A DNA stretch of 64,000 nt from Sipunculus nudus (GCA_026874595.1 CM049311.1:11437676-11501675); one strand, 5' to 3'. Positions 24,576 through 37,123 are shown, numbered from the stretch's first letter. Numbers and translations: made by a program. Notes: generated by a model from the sequence alone, not told the origin.

Positions 24576-27378
24576 GTCGTTCATGATTTTGAAAAAGGGG
24601 GATAGTGACATAGACGGCTGACAGGAGATCAAAAGACGTTAAGTTGTTCTCCAGTATTTCCACAATATCCATTTATTTGAAATTGACATTTATTTCAGAT
24701 TTCATGAACGGATGCTTTATATTTAATATATCACAGATCTTCATTTACCACCAGTAAACATATTTTCTTACACACACGGGTTCATAAATGTGACGCGCTA
24801 CGGAGTTTTTGATTATAGTAAAAAAATAATAACAACATACCATATCATGCGGTCATGGGGGGTTCGGATTCTTAAGGTTAGTGATTATTCATGTAAAACA
24901 TAATTTTTATATTATAAGATACATTCAGTAATTCAATTGAGGCATACTTGTAATCCCTACGTCGACCTTAACTCTTGACTAATACCGTGATAAGTATCTC
25001 CTCTTTTTATATGATATGTCAATACGGTATATTTAGTTTTTCCGATGGCTTTACCTGACAGTTTCGTTCATGCACAAAATTAACAATTCCAGTGAATGAT
25101 ACTGCTGAAGCCAAATTCACATGTTCTACATTTATCATCGTCTTCATAAGTTTATTCAATCGTGTTTGCTGAAGAACACACAACGGACACCCCTTGTAAA
25201 AATGTTAATGAACAGTAAAAATAATTCAGTTTTTGTTTAATATAGGTTAATAATAGACTAATAGTAACATAATATTTTACTATTAAAGGGCTTGCTATAT
25301 GTTAAAATTTAAATGTAGGTGAATTTCTGAAAGAGCACTGTCATAAGGGCGCGGACCTGTTAAGTATAGTGGTCTCAGCAAGCACCGTTATGTATATTTT
25401 TTGTTAATCTAACCAAACAAAATAACATTTACGGAAAACTTAAATGACCGAACGCAACAAACAAAATGCAATACAGATCCATAAATTTAAAATGGATGGT
25501 TAGGAACAAAGGATATTATATTCTCTTTTTTCTTTCATTTTTGATTCGAAAATTCTACCAAGATCCATAGATCCAGTAATCACATAATCCTTTAGGCCTA
25601 GGCATCTTAAGTAACTCTGCTTATGAAAAGAAAGCATCATTATATTTTCAATTATGTATTGCTTCAACTATGAAGCGTATTATAATCATTTATTGATAGA
25701 CATTATGTATTGGATGCCCTAAAGTGCTTAATTTATTTTTTTATAGATAAAGATTTATCAAGATCAATATTCAACAATCTTTCCAAAGGCCTACGTAAAG
25801 GAAAGATTCTTCCTTCCAATACAGAAAAACTATATTTCTGATCTATCGATTTCCGTATAGGTAACTTTTTTCATATTTTATACAAAAAAAATAAATAATA
25901 AATTATGCAAAAGACGTTACAGTGAAGGAAACGAGGAGTCCTGCATTAATCACTATTTTTATTATTAGTTATGTTATCTTTAACTACTTTACAGCTTTAT
26001 ATATGGTGTAATCGATCTAAGGCTTTAGGTGTATTCAACTTCTAAGTGTGTTTTGTCATCAAAGAAACTATTCCAGCTATCATTGGTTGGTACATTTTCA
26101 AAACTTTTTTCCCCATTTTTGTTCGTTCTTATACTATATAGAATTTATTTCGACAGTCAATTTTTCTGATCAATACATCCATGTTTAGATATAAATGCGT
26201 GTCCGTAAAAGGCACTTAACGTTTCACAAGGACGGAACGTTCTTAGTTTTGCAAATATTGTTGCGTGCAAATTGAATTTCCTTCCGCGTACTTCACAAAA
26301 CAAACATAAATTTACAAAGAAAGACTCATGCAGATATATATAATCATCCAAATAATCATTATATACAATATATACAGAGTTTAAAAAAAGTCTGTAAATT
26401 ATAAAATCACTTAAACGGGGCATACATTACAATACAAAACGAAATATACATATCTTCAAGACATAACCAATATGGCAACATGGAAACGAAGTGGCTCCGG
26501 GGTTGCTGTTAGGAGCCGAGAATTCCGTACATTGAAGAAACACCAGTTTTTAAACTAAGTCCGTGGTGTAAATTTCTCCCTATAACGGTACTCCAGAAGA
26601 ATGCTGTAAATGGTCAGTTTCGGGCTTTTATAACGTTTAGTATCACGACGCGAGAACAGTGTGTATTGTCTGTCTTTATTTAAAACGGGTTATGTTTCTT
26701 TCTCAGCTGGAATAATAAAAGTTCTGTGTTCTTCTATGAATGTGATCTTATTGTCCGTGTTAATTGAAAGCGTCTTCTGTGGTCCACTTGTTTTATTCCC
26801 GCGGCGTTCCATTATGACGATACGGATAAGTGCGTCTCAATCACCGGTCATCCTGATCTTGTACCACAACTATCTCGTATTAACCCTGCACTTGTTTACG
26901 AGCACCATAAAATATCAACTATGTTTAACTAATAGCTCTCTGTAAAATGAATCCCGAATAAGTTATGTTATCTTTAATAGGTCTTTGGTTTGACAGGTTT
27001 TCAACAGAAATATGCAACCGCAGCCAAGAACATGCGTCTGTATTATAATTATTAAAATTATTATGAACAACTTTGAACTTCTAAATTCAAACCACTGCCT
27101 TCACAGTGAGAAAACTGTGAGACAGAGAAAATTCCATACGTATCCCTCAATCTGCTCTGAAGCTACTCTTACAGTTTAAACTTTTAGCTATTATTTTTGG
27201 TAGCCGGCTGTTTCCAGGGAGTTGTATTAAATGAGTCTAAAATACGCTAAAAGCTAATCAACTACTTAATAATAATATTATATCTATGAATTATAGTGAT
27301 TTCAGTTGAATATTTATCAGTAGTTTAATACAATCTAAATGAATATACAATACTATGAATATGTACAAACCTAAATAA
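24576..27378. other. Spacer without a recognisable gene
   Basis: AT-rich with scattered short open frames. An 86-94 codon frame at 26661-26945 (+) is hydrophobic but has no recognisable motif. A 35-bp segment near 25830 resembles 41480-41516. Confidence 0.6.
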
Positions 27379-28263
27379 TCAATTCTTGTTACATAAAAGT
27401 TTTCTGTAGGCTTTCCTTAGTTCTGTATTTTTCCATGCGTAAAGCATTATGTTCAGAACAGAGTTAACTTGCCCAACCGCTTCGCATATTATGTACGACA
27501 GATCGATTTTGACGTTTGGGCCATGTATAAACCTGAGGACACTTAAAGGTGTCCATGCTATGAGATAGGCAAACACCAAGTAACCTAAAGCAAACGTTGC
27601 CCTTTTCTCCACTTGATATTTCTGATTAGCAGCGGTTGGGTGAATTGTTGTATCTCTTATTCCCTTGGCTTGTTTGTAAATCACCGTAAGGATTCTTGCG
27701 TATATGATAAATATTATAAAACCTTGAAGGATATAACATATATTTCCTAAGAACGTCATATAAATCAGTTCTTCAAAATCTAACAAGAACATGCATCCGA
27801 ATATACTTATCATGAAAAGTATTGTAAATATCAAAGGAAATGAAATGAGAACATTTAGATTTTTCCAAGTTATGATGCTCTCATATTTAAACGGGTGCAA
27901 TATGCAGATGTAACGCTCAACAGCAATTATAAAAACATAACCACACGATGATATATATGCTCCAAGTTTCAACGATTCTGTCACATAAAGGAATACCACA
28001 CTGTTTGCTAATGGGAGAATTCTGATCAGCATGGTAATACCTATAAATAAATCTGTACAGGACAGTGCTACAACCAAAGCATTAGGTTTTGTCCGAAGAT
28101 TTTTAAAACGTACCACTGCCATGATCGTAAAAATATTTCCGACAAAAATGAATGGTAGCATACAGCAAGATGTGATAAATCGTGTATAATTTCCTTCGAC
28201 GCCATTTTCATTGGAACTGTTGTAAAACTTTTCAAAGAGTATTTGTAAACGTGTCAATTCCAT
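27379..28263 (-). CDS. Subfamily B class A GPCR, intact
   Basis: Single-exon seven-TM receptor of 294 residues. ATG at 28263 is chosen since the N-terminus then aligns with the 47433 gene; the frame continues two codons upstream only from TTG. N-glycosylation sites at N15 and N25; GN 42-43 in TM1; D71 in TM2 (ALSCTDLFIG); ERY 116-118 closing TM3, followed by HPFKYE; WTP 237-239 in TM6; N271-IMLY-275 in TM7; then the basic amphipathic segment RKAYRK. It lacks the TM7 proline of NPxxY, the TM5 proline, the TM3 cysteine and the conserved TM4 tryptophan. It would act at the plasma membrane through G proteins; ligand unknown. The upstream POU module seen at the other B loci is not recognisable here. 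Confidence 0.93.
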   Translation of the reverse strand: MELTRLQILFEKFYNSSNENGVEGNYTRFITSCCMLPFIFVGNIFTIMAVVRFKNLRTKPNALVVALSCTDLFIGITMLIRILPLANSVVFLYVTESLKLGAYISSCGYVFIIAVERYICILHPFKYESIITWKNLNVLISFPLIFTILFMISIFGCMFLLDFEELIYMTFLGNICYILQGFIIFIIYARILTVIYKQAKGIRDTTIHPTAANQKYQVEKRATFALGYLVFAYLIAWTPLSVLRFIHGPNVKIDLSYIICEAVGQVNSVLNIMLYAWKNTELRKAYRKLLCNKN

Positions 28264-28990
28264 TCTCAAATAGGAGACTGAAAGTGCCGTGCTTATTCAC
28301 CATCCAAAAAGAAGGAAAGTCACACAAAGATATATCCACCACTTACATGTGCCTTGTTAAATGCACCTAAAACATCATATACAAACTCGCTCTCACGCGT
28401 TTATAGCACCTGACGTAGGTAATGTGCTGTGTCTAACTGCCAATGACACGCAAATTTTAGTATTTGATAATGGTTCTTCGACGACACTCATGTCTTTATT
28501 AGAATATGGTAGTTGGTGGTTCATTATGGAGAAAATATAACTGTTATTATAGTTTGTGTTTCGCTGATGCGTTATCAATGACGTTAAGGACCATGATCCA
28601 AGCACCTCTGCAACATGCGTTTGATATACTCTTCGCAGTCGGTATTTGCTTTATTTCGTATCAAGATAATCGGGCTTGTGAATATTAATAAGCAATTATA
28701 GTAGGAAAAAAGGAGTAGAATGTGGGTCCCAGGGATTCTTGTGCTCTGAGAAACTGCTTACCCAGCAATTTAGTAACAGTCGGGATACTAAGAAAATGAA
28801 TTATGGCGAATTAGCTAATCTCCATCATTCATGGTAAACCGGGAAGGTTTGGTCCACAGTGAAGCCATTCGTTACACTTCCGCCGCGTTACAGTCGCATG
28901 CTGTTGTTTGGCATGAGTTTACCGGTGTTCTGCATATTTGTGAATACTGACATACATGCTTAACTGAATCAAACTGCGTGTATTTGAAGT

Positions 28991-29218
28991 GTGTTTGGGT
29001 CACAGCCACCGTTTCCTGCGAGAGACGTGAACAATGTAATGTACATTTGCGATATTGAGAAGAGAGGAATACATATAGGTACCATTTATTTAATGTTCCT
29101 TTATATTCTGGTAATGCCTTGTTTAAGCCTCACTATCATATATGCTTGCATGAACACTGCGATGAACCAGGAAAAGGAATATGAACCTGCATTGGTAGAG
29201 AAATACACATATTTTTAA
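28991..29218 (+). pseudogene. TM5 fragment of a different class A GPCR
   Basis: An open frame of 75 codons (no ATG needed if this is an exon) contains a hydrophobic helix at residues 29-54 with MPCLSLTIIYACM. The proline (residue 43) and tyrosine eight residues later (51) match P5.50 and Y5.58 of canonical class A receptors. The array genes have neither. Preceding residues (RDVNNVMYICDIE) suit extracellular loop 2 with its cysteine. No TM6-TM7 follows before 29340, so this is a lone exon or a relic of a multi-exon peptide- or amine-type receptor. Confidence 0.5.
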
Positions 29219-30816
29219 AGCTTGACGTCGGTCCTGAAGAATCTCTCTTATGGACAAGAATGAAGGCTGAATAATAAGACCAAAGATGACAGAAAGAGGT
29301 TCAGTGTGTCTGAGAGGAAATAAACCACACCAAGCCAACGTGGACTATTTATTTTTTATTCAAGATATCCAAATAAAGATCCATCACATCTCCATACATA
29401 ACATATATGTAATATTGATCCGCTAAATGCTTTTTAAACTGATATATGTTTTAGATGGAATGGTTGTATCCACCAGCAAATGAACACAGGCTGCTAACAC
29501 GACTGTAATTATTGCTAAATAATTTGTTTTTATTGCCTAAGAATACCCTGTTGTCTAACCATACGTGTCTTATCAATTACATATCATACGTCTGGTCCAT
29601 TTTCCTAAATATACATAAATCGGACGCATATGGTCGGATACTTCATTATTCCTTTATGACGAAGAATGTTTCTTCGCATTTATATTAATGCATATCTGGA
29701 TCTCTGAGAGATGTACTTAAAGTATTAAAAACATTCTTCAATCGATACGAAATAACCTGAGTAATTCCTAAATATTTAGCGAGCTACAGGTAAAGTAAGA
29801 ATATAAAGGTGATTTTTTTTGTTTCTGATTCAATCTGAATATCGCTTTTTATATATACAAGGATAACATAGCCGTATAACCAGGTGTGATTAGCTGGTGT
29901 TTTAGCCTCCTCAACTTAAATTTAATGTAGGCGGACTTGTTATAACCAGATGAATCAAAGTGGAACATTCGAAAGATTTTAGACGATTTCTTCAACCGTC
30001 GGCTGATATATTGTGTAACAAGAGTGTTTGTTTTACAGTTTGTTCCTTCATGCAAAGCCATTGCTATAATCACTTTTTAATCAAGCGACCATCTCTATTG
30101 GCATGTTTTTTAAATCTGTAAAAATGCTTCGACCAGCTACAGTATAGTTTAGGCGTCAAACGGTATATGAGTTGTTGCTTTTTTCGTATATTTATGTATT
30201 ATCTGAATCTTACAAAATTATAGGGACCTATGCATGTCTATAAAGTACCTTGATACATGCCTGTCTGTCGCTTACATAACATACACTATTTTTTTCCTCA
30301 TGCATTACATTTTAAAATATCATTTGCATCGTTCCGATTCCCTTCAATGTCTTCAAAATCAAGGCGATTATCGCTTGTGGGAACATAACAGAGTGATATA
30401 GCTAATATATTAATCAGTACGTCACATTACTATCCGACGTTATGGGATGCTTCATAAACATATAATACTCCATATTTATTAATAAAATGGTCGTTTAGTT
30501 TTTCGAAAGCAAATGATGTATTTGTTTGAACTTAAAAGGTAATGCTCCTGAGACTCAAATGAAAATATCACGCTTAAGATCGTCTTGAATTGTAAAAGAA
30601 TTGGCGATCTAAAGCCAAAACAAAATATACATTAATCATGCTTGGGGAAGTAACCAGGCAGAATTACAAGAGATCCCGTTACATCGTCTGTCTAAATTTT
30701 AGTTATGTATACATTAAAACAGGTGGAAAAAGGCAAAACGGGTCAAATATTAATTGTTGAGTCATTTATCCTACGCCAGATAAATGTACTTTTAAGAATA
30801 AATATACCTACATTCA

Positions 30817-30822
30817 TTTATT
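30817..30822 (-). terminator. Poly(A) signal (AATAAA on minus strand)
   Basis: TTTATT on the plus strand, about 200 bp after the end of the C receptor at 31020. Weak evidence given the base composition. Confidence 0.25.
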
Positions 30823-31019
30823 AACTTCAAATCTGAATGAGACCAATAAGACTGCCACAACATTGAAATCATGTTGTTCAATCTAACAACTAACGTGATG
30901 CGAGTAATGATGACTCACAATGTTATGAGTAAAGGGGCGCACAATGCAACGAACCTCCAAGATTTCTTCAGATGAAATATCGTAAGCAATCCATGTCTGT
31001 AGCACAAAGTATCTATAAA

Positions 31020-31918
31020 CTAAGTCTCTGGTACAGTAGCAGTATTACAGCATAACAACAGTCTAAAAGCCCTACGAAATTCCTTTGTTTTCCAGGCATA
31101 GATCAAAGCATTAGCTGCTGAATTAGATTTTCCCAGATTTGTCAGTACAACACTTATCACTTGTAGGAATTGTTTAAATCTTCAGGTTCAGTAAGAATGT
31201 GAAATAGAGCAGACGGTGTCCAAGTGACAAAGTACACTAAGACTACAGTACTTAGCGTTTTTGTAGCCCTGATTTCAGCGTTATATCCTGTTGGTTTATT
31301 GAGAGTGACAGTGGTCCTCTTTATGCGTTTGGCGTGTTTATAAACTGTAACTAGAATATGAGAATAGAGTAAAATCAAAATTATGCCTTGCACTCCATAT
31401 ATAAGGATAATCCAGTGCCTGAGGGTGGCTAGAGTTGCAAGTGATATATTAGCACACAGATAAGTTGACAGAATGGTCAAATTATAAGCCATCGATGTTG
31501 CCCAAGGGATCAACAACAATAGCACAATTGTTCTTTCCGTAATCAACTTTTCATATTTAAATGGGAATATGATACAGATATAACGCTCTATGGCGATAGC
31601 AAGGATGTATTTCACAGAAGAGTCGTATCCTAAAATAAGTAATCCTTCTACTATCGTGCGGTATGGTTCAATATTGTCCATTCCATATTCTAATATCAAC
31701 ACGATACCTATATACAAGTCTGCACTACAGAGACCAAGGATCAGACTGTTGGTCTTTTTCCTGAGCCACTCAAATTTGCATACAGCAGTGATTGTTAAAA
31801 TATTTCCGAAGAGAATACCACAGATGACTAGTCCTCTCAACAGATTATCGAAAAGAATTATGCCTTGTGGCAAGGTAGAGTTAAATAAAGATGTCTCATT
31901 AGTTTCCGTGTTGTTCAT
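31020..31918 (-). pseudogene. Subfamily C GPCR with 1-nt frameshift before TM7
   Basis: ATG at 31918 opens a C-type receptor with four N-terminal N-glycosylation sites, LFGN (GN 38-39), D67 in GLCSADLYIG, ERY 111-113 followed by IIFPFKYE, IPW in TM4, RATKTLS and FVTWTP in TM6. The frame then ends early at TGA near 31157. One base appears to be missing at about 31169-31174: shifting frame there gives the expected LQVISVV..LG, then NALIYAWK in TM7 and paired cysteines in the tail, stopping at TAG (31020-31022). With that base it would be about 299 residues, like the 16472 paralogue. As read, TM7 is lost, so the product is probably inactive. A sequencing error is possible. Confidence 0.88.
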
Positions 31919-33102
31919 CTTCTTTTTATTCTAATAATTGGTAACGAAAATCACCTCCTCGTGCAATGTTCATATAAAAATAATAGGCATACATTAAGTA
32001 TGTCCTAAATGAAGGACTAGTAGAGATGTGCCATACTTGAAATGAAATATCATTTACATATTGTTTTATATTTATCGGTAAACACTTTCTATGTTTGCCC
32101 ACTGTGCCTTTTTAGGCTCAGCCAGCTAACCAGATTAAGATAATTATTGCCATGTACTAGTTTTGTTTACTAACCATTAACATCCAATTAAAAAATCAAT
32201 TATATGCTGCATTAATTTTGCTATATTTATACAGCAAGTCATTAAATAATTCGAGGCGCTTGGTGCAAGGTGTTGGTAAACATTGCAAATGGATAGGAGG
32301 AAAATTCTGGACAAGGGAAATGGAAGGCATAAGTGACTATACATCAACGAAAACCTACAACAAGACACCTGTTCGATAACGCTATGGAATGCTATTATTA
32401 AACCATTAGATGTCCACTTTAAATCAGCGATGGAACAATGGTGGTTTCAGAATAATATGTTATAGCGCATTGGCCTAAAACGGTAACAGCCATTACTGAG
32501 TCCCTGTAGATATAACAATCATACCTGTGGTTTATATTCATAATTCATGTAAAGGGATTATGGAGTATGTTTTAAGATTTAAAATGTTTTGATATACTGA
32601 TGTTCCTGGTAAAAATATAAACAGAATTAACAGGACCAAAAATGTACCAAAAGGAAATAAAATTCTGTTGTGTCTGAAAGTACGTCGTATGGTGAGGTAC
32701 AGTTAGATGTTCCATTACTTTCTGCGTTTTGTCCCTTTTTCTATCTCAAGTGTTGGTAGAAATATATATTTTTCCTGTTACATCGTCGATTTCCACACAC
32801 GAGAAAAATTTATTGTAACAAAAAATGATTTAATCATATGAACACGTTCTCTATAATTATATTCAAATATGTGTCAATATGTGCCTCATTATGTCAACTA
32901 TACAGTCTGCTTCAGGAGAGCCAGAGAATAATAAGAAATAAGCCGTGCACTAGTTTGTACTTGTTACCATGAGAAGCCTTAAGGATGGTCAATGGTATGG
33001 TTTTAGTGGTGAATATTTTACATAAAACACCAATAGCTGCTTGGTTAAGTTCTTTCTACGTGTAAAGCACGTTTCATTGCATATAAGCAATTTATTTATA
33101 AG

Positions 33103-33149
<47 letters not shown>

Positions 33150-34025
33150 TAACCAGTTGCGTTATTATTTGTTTTTATAATTTCTCTTCAGCACGGTTGA
33201 GTGACCGTGGACCATGGCGGCAGGTGGAAACAATTTTTCCATATCCTATTATTCCACTAGCTGCAATGTGTTAAATATGTCTGAACTAAAAAAGAGACAA
33301 ATAATATAACCATACATTGTGATACTATTTGTATATATAGGCAGTAATGTGTGGTTAAAGACAGCTTAAAACAAGATTCTCTGCGGTCAGTACAACTAAT
33401 TCATCGACAAGACAGATCAGCATGTACATGTACTGCATTTGACGTTGGTATAAAGAGGAATCAATTTCAATAAAGTCAACCGAGCTCCCCTGGGGGAGGG
33501 TGATGAAAAGGCAATACTATGACTGATGGCCAGGTGAGAAGCAATACGTTTGTCTTTATGACGTATCGAACAGCTGGTGAGGCCTGTATGTATAGAAATA
33601 TTTCATCCAATCCGTGCTACAGAAACCCCCTCCATTTGTGGAACATATATTCAATGTAACTTAAACATTGATTTCCGGAGGTTTCAGTTTCACTGGAATT
33701 TTTTTGGTGCATATATTAGTTCATACCGTCGTGATTCAAAGGGTGGGCTTTAACGCTTGATAAATGTAGTCCATTAGCAGATTGACCAATAATTGGTTGC
33801 AATTTTTTTATATTAGAACATATGTCGGTCACACATGGTATCACATGACATTAAGTAACCAGAGCAAAAGAGACAGAAAGCCCCCATTAACAGGTCCATA
33901 GTTGAATACCGTATGATTAATCACATGGAGCCACTAGTGTTATATTTGCAGAAAAATATCGTGTGGGAATTTGATGTTATGACCAGATGAAGGATATAAA
34001 GCAAAGGTAAAAATACGTAAAAGAT
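31919..34025. other. Spacer between C(-) and A(+) receptors
   Basis: No gene recognised. Holds the TA microsatellite at 33105-33146. A short segment 33192-33223 is bounded by a good acceptor (TTTCTCTTCAG) and a GTGG donor; it could be a non-coding 5' exon but is too weak to call. Confidence 0.55.
33105..33146. repeat. (TA)n microsatellite
   Basis: Uninterrupted TA run. Confidence 0.95.
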
Positions 34026-34904
34026 ATGACGCGAAATAATTCTACGATCATCCCCGATGGATGGACTGTCATGGTTTGTGAGCCTCTGTACAATTTACAG
34101 TTTATTTCTTCATTTATAGTTATCCATGTAATTTTCATAGGAAATATAGTGAACATAACTGCTATCGCCAAATTTCTTTGGTTACGTACACAGTCAAACG
34201 CCCTAATTTGTGCTTTGTCCGTCGCTGACATATTTGTAGGCCTGAATGGCCTAGTGACTAATCTATCCTGTAAGATATCTTTCAACGGAGTTGTGTGGCA
34301 GATTCTCGGTTACATGGGGACATTGACCTACAATATTGCATCTAGAGGACTCCTAATGATCGCCGTGGAACGTTATGTATATATTATTTATCCTTTCAAA
34401 TATGTACGTTTAATCACCAAAAGGATGATCGGCTGTATGATTGCTTTTCCTTATGTTTATTCAATTCTTGTTACTACTCTAGTCTGGATACTTGGATGCT
34501 GCACAGCCCTGGATATCTTGAATATCATGTTTATTGATACCGCTTTATATTATGCTGACGGTATTATCCTTGCGGCCCTTTATGTAAGAATCTTGTGTGC
34601 AATTTATTCCCAAGCGAGACGAATACGCCAAGCCACATTAGCGCAGCAGGGGCAAGGCTGGAAGAAATCAGAATTAAAAGCAACGAAAATGCTTGGTCTG
34701 GTAGTTCTGGCATATTTCCTTACTTGGACACCTGTCATAGTACTATCAAACATAGTGATAGACGAAGACGCAAAAATATTGAAAGTTCTTAAGGTTTTGG
34801 CTTTCGAGATTGTCCTCGTGAACTCGGCTATAAATGTGTTCATATATGCCGGCGGAAGTTCAGAATTCAGGAAAGCATACAAGCTCCTTCTTTTTTGCAA
34901 ATGA
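34026..34904 (+). CDS. Subfamily A class A GPCR, intact
   Basis: Single-exon receptor of 292 residues. N-terminus MTRNNST has an N-glycosylation site. TM1 has GN 39-40; TM2 has D68 in ALSVADIFVG; ERY 115-117 ends TM3 and is followed by YPFKY; TM4 reads IAFPYVYS, lacking the usual tryptophan; the third loop is short with ARRIRQ and KKSELKATKMLG; TM6 has WTP 234-236; TM7 has N270-VFIY-274, lacking the NPxxY proline; the tail is short and basic with one cysteine near the end. No TM3-ECL2 disulphide cysteines, which recalls the melanocortin/adenosine-related group, but that assignment is inference. Neighbouring A gene at 37293 lies 2.4 kb downstream in the same direction. Confidence 0.94.
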   Translation: MTRNNSTIIPDGWTVMVCEPLYNLQFISSFIVIHVIFIGNIVNITAIAKFLWLRTQSNALICALSVADIFVGLNGLVTNLSCKISFNGVVWQILGYMGTLTYNIASRGLLMIAVERYVYIIYPFKYVRLITKRMIGCMIAFPYVYSILVTTLVWILGCCTALDILNIMFIDTALYYADGIILAALYVRILCAIYSQARRIRQATLAQQGQGWKKSELKATKMLGLVVLAYFLTWTPVIVLSNIVIDEDAKILKVLKVLAFEIVLVNSAINVFIYAGGSSEFRKAYKLLLFCK

Positions 34905-35245
34905 AACTGAGAAAATTAACATTACCACACCAAAGAGCAAGAGACGAAGGCAAAAACATCATGCCAGATAAAGCTTTGATATATGTACGAACATACCTTA
35001 ACATATATACTTAGGACAAAATGTTACTGCTTATTCATGTTTGGCACTAGATATTGTCGATTCAGTAGTATATAGAAGATTCTTGTAGATACGTGCTTTT
35101 AAGTAAATGTCAATGTGTCTGTTGGCATATGTCCATGGTATGATATATAATTATTGAAATAGAACGGAAGTACTTAACCATTTTAAGCAAGTGGGCTAAT
35201 TAAAATGTGAATGCATATGGTATATTGCATGTAAAATTTAGAAGG

Positions 35246-35251
35246 AATAAA
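35246..35251 (+). terminator. Poly(A) signal AATAAA
   Basis: AATAAA about 340 bp after the stop of the A receptor at 34026-34904, with a second AATAAA about 15 bp further on. Confidence 0.35.
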
Positions 35252-36380
35252 CGGGAAACAAATAAAAACACACTTTTTCTATTTTATTCCAAATGGAAGG
35301 TGACAGTATTTCGCATTTATACCATTTCTGTATCATAACACATAAGGATGCCTCTCTCTGACTTTAATCGAGAAATCAACCTCTCTCTTGTTATTATGGG
35401 TCATCTCAAGTCTCTGACAGACCTTTAGTTTTCCTCCCAGTCTTCACTCCTAACATTGAGCCTGTTCTTCATAAACCTTTCCAGCATCTATCAAACCATT
35501 AGACCAGCAATGCAATATATATATGTGTGTGAGGGTGTGCGTGTGTGTGTGTGTAATATTTCATTTAATTCAATCATACTCGTTTTGGAGGGAAGATGTT
35601 CTCGTGGATATTTTATCCTAGAATATCGAATATGATTGGAAAATGTGATCAAATGTTATTATTTCAATAGCAGTATATCTTATAAAAAAACCCACATATA
35701 AATTAACATATTCTCATAATTTTTTAGACGGTGTATATTATATTCGAACAAAATATCCCATTTTATGTTTATCAAGGATACTCTATGTTTACCCTCATGT
35801 GGGTGCTGTTGGAAAATGCTTAAAATTAGCCTGGTTTATGCCGAGTAAATGAAGGATGTAACTGCACTCTGGCAGCCAGCGACCTGATCAGAGATGGTGC
35901 CATGTTCTGAAAGGCGTCTGTAAAATTTAATGATAGCTAGGCTAAAGAAATATATCATTTGCTAAGAGGTCGATTTAACTAACGGAATAATTTCACCGTT
36001 CCATGTTCAAAGAACGTCTGAAGAATGTTATTATGAAAAATCATTAAGCTTAAAATCTGCAGTTCCGTACACTTAGTCCTCTAATAGAACTTATGAGATC
36101 GGGTCACATTGTGTTTGAAGTGAGATGAACGATGAAAAGAACGGAAGGTGTGTAAATAAAATGATCCTTCTAATATGTCGCAGTGTGCATAAAGGGTATA
36201 AGATACAATTAATTATGATCTTCACTTTAAATGCAGGCATATTTGGATTACATAATTTGAGATAATAGTATCGTTTGATCATAGTTTGATTATCTTTGCA
36301 GGGAAGTTATTGTTCGGTCACTATGTTTCCTTCATCCTGAATATGGTAATTTTATCAGATTTTTATATATATATATATAA

Positions 36381-36467
36381 GATAAACAGTGACGCCTTTT
36401 AGTTAGACTAATTAGTTTATTAATTTTATAAATTAGTTAGTCTATCTAAAAGGCGTCACTGTTTATC
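36381..36467. repeat. 87-bp near-perfect palindrome (foldback element)
   Basis: Left arm 36381-36409 starts 'GATAAACAGTGACGCCTTTT'; the right arm 36439-36467 is its reverse complement with one mismatch in 29 bases. The loop is AT-rich and partly self-complementary. The right arm continues into 'ACAGACTAACACGGCTATAC' (36487-36506) and then a TA run. From memory, the combination of a TTAGTCT..TAAAAGGCGTCAC block and an ACAGACTAACACGGCT block recalls a widely dispersed terminal repeat in animal genomes, perhaps of Penelope-like elements; not verified. Confidence 0.8.
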
Positions 36468-36512
36468 TTAACCTTTACTTCAACTACAGACTAACACGGC
36501 TATACCACTAAT

Positions 36513-36513
<1 letters not shown>

Positions 36514-36581
<68 letters not shown>
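36514..36581. repeat. (TA)n microsatellite
   Basis: TA run directly after the palindrome's conserved tail, with one 'AC' interruption near 36522. Confidence 0.95.
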
Positions 36582-36585
<4 letters not shown>

Positions 36586-36718
36586 GAGGGAGAAAAAAAA
36601 GAGAACGAGAGATGCATGATTAGCCATGCTGATTTATTGTATATACAAATGGAAGATTAATACTCAAAAAGTCGAATTATTATTATATATATATATTTAT
36701 TTACAGTGTAGGTAAAGT

Positions 36719-36812
36719 GTTGGAGTAACGCCTTTTGAATAGATAATTTTTATTCAGCATTGTTTGTTTTGTGATAATAAATAAGTCAGTCTATCTAAAC
36801 CGTATTCTGACT

Positions 36813-36815
<3 letters not shown>
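36719..36815. repeat. Decayed second copy of the foldback element
   Basis: 'GAGTAACGCCTTTTGAATAG' on the left and 'GTCAGTCTATCTAAACC' plus 'TCTGACTC' on the right echo the two arms at 36381-36467. It also abuts a TA run (36816-36854). Confidence 0.5.

Positions 36816-36854
<39 letters not shown>
36816..36854. repeat. (TA)n microsatellite
   Basis: TA run adjacent to the decayed foldback copy. Confidence 0.95.
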
Positions 36855-36856
<2 letters not shown>

Positions 36857-37123
36857 CAGACATCCAGACTTATGACCCACTATCATAAATATAAACCCAA
36901 ATGATCATATGGATTAATGGCATTATGCCGTCATTACGTTGCAGTGCAGTTTCAATCAATTAGATATTTGATTATGCGAATATTTCTCCAAACCTTCATT
37001 ACTAAAAGGTTTACTTTATCCAACGAAAACCGAACTTCATTGATATAAATATACATGGCTGGCACATTTAAGGTATGAAATTACAGTAGTGGAAATTAAT
37101 AGCAAATACCGTTTGATCACAAG

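Larger units (their letters stand above)
28264..31019. other. Spacer, only the 28991 GPCR fragment recognised
   Basis: Apart from the TM5 fragment at 28991-29218 I see no coding sequence. Short frames at 28393-28688 and 29849-30073 show no family features. Confidence 0.6.
34905..37119. other. Spacer with palindromic repeats and TA runs
   Basis: No gene. The notable content is a near-perfect palindrome at 36381-36467, a conserved-looking tail 36468-36513, TA microsatellites and a decayed second palindrome copy at 36719-36815. Confidence 0.6.

Noticed and set aside
33192-33223. Mini-exon bounded by TTTCTCTTCAG and GTGG
   Set aside because: Only 32 bases, contains no supporting conservation; kept only as a remark in the spacer.
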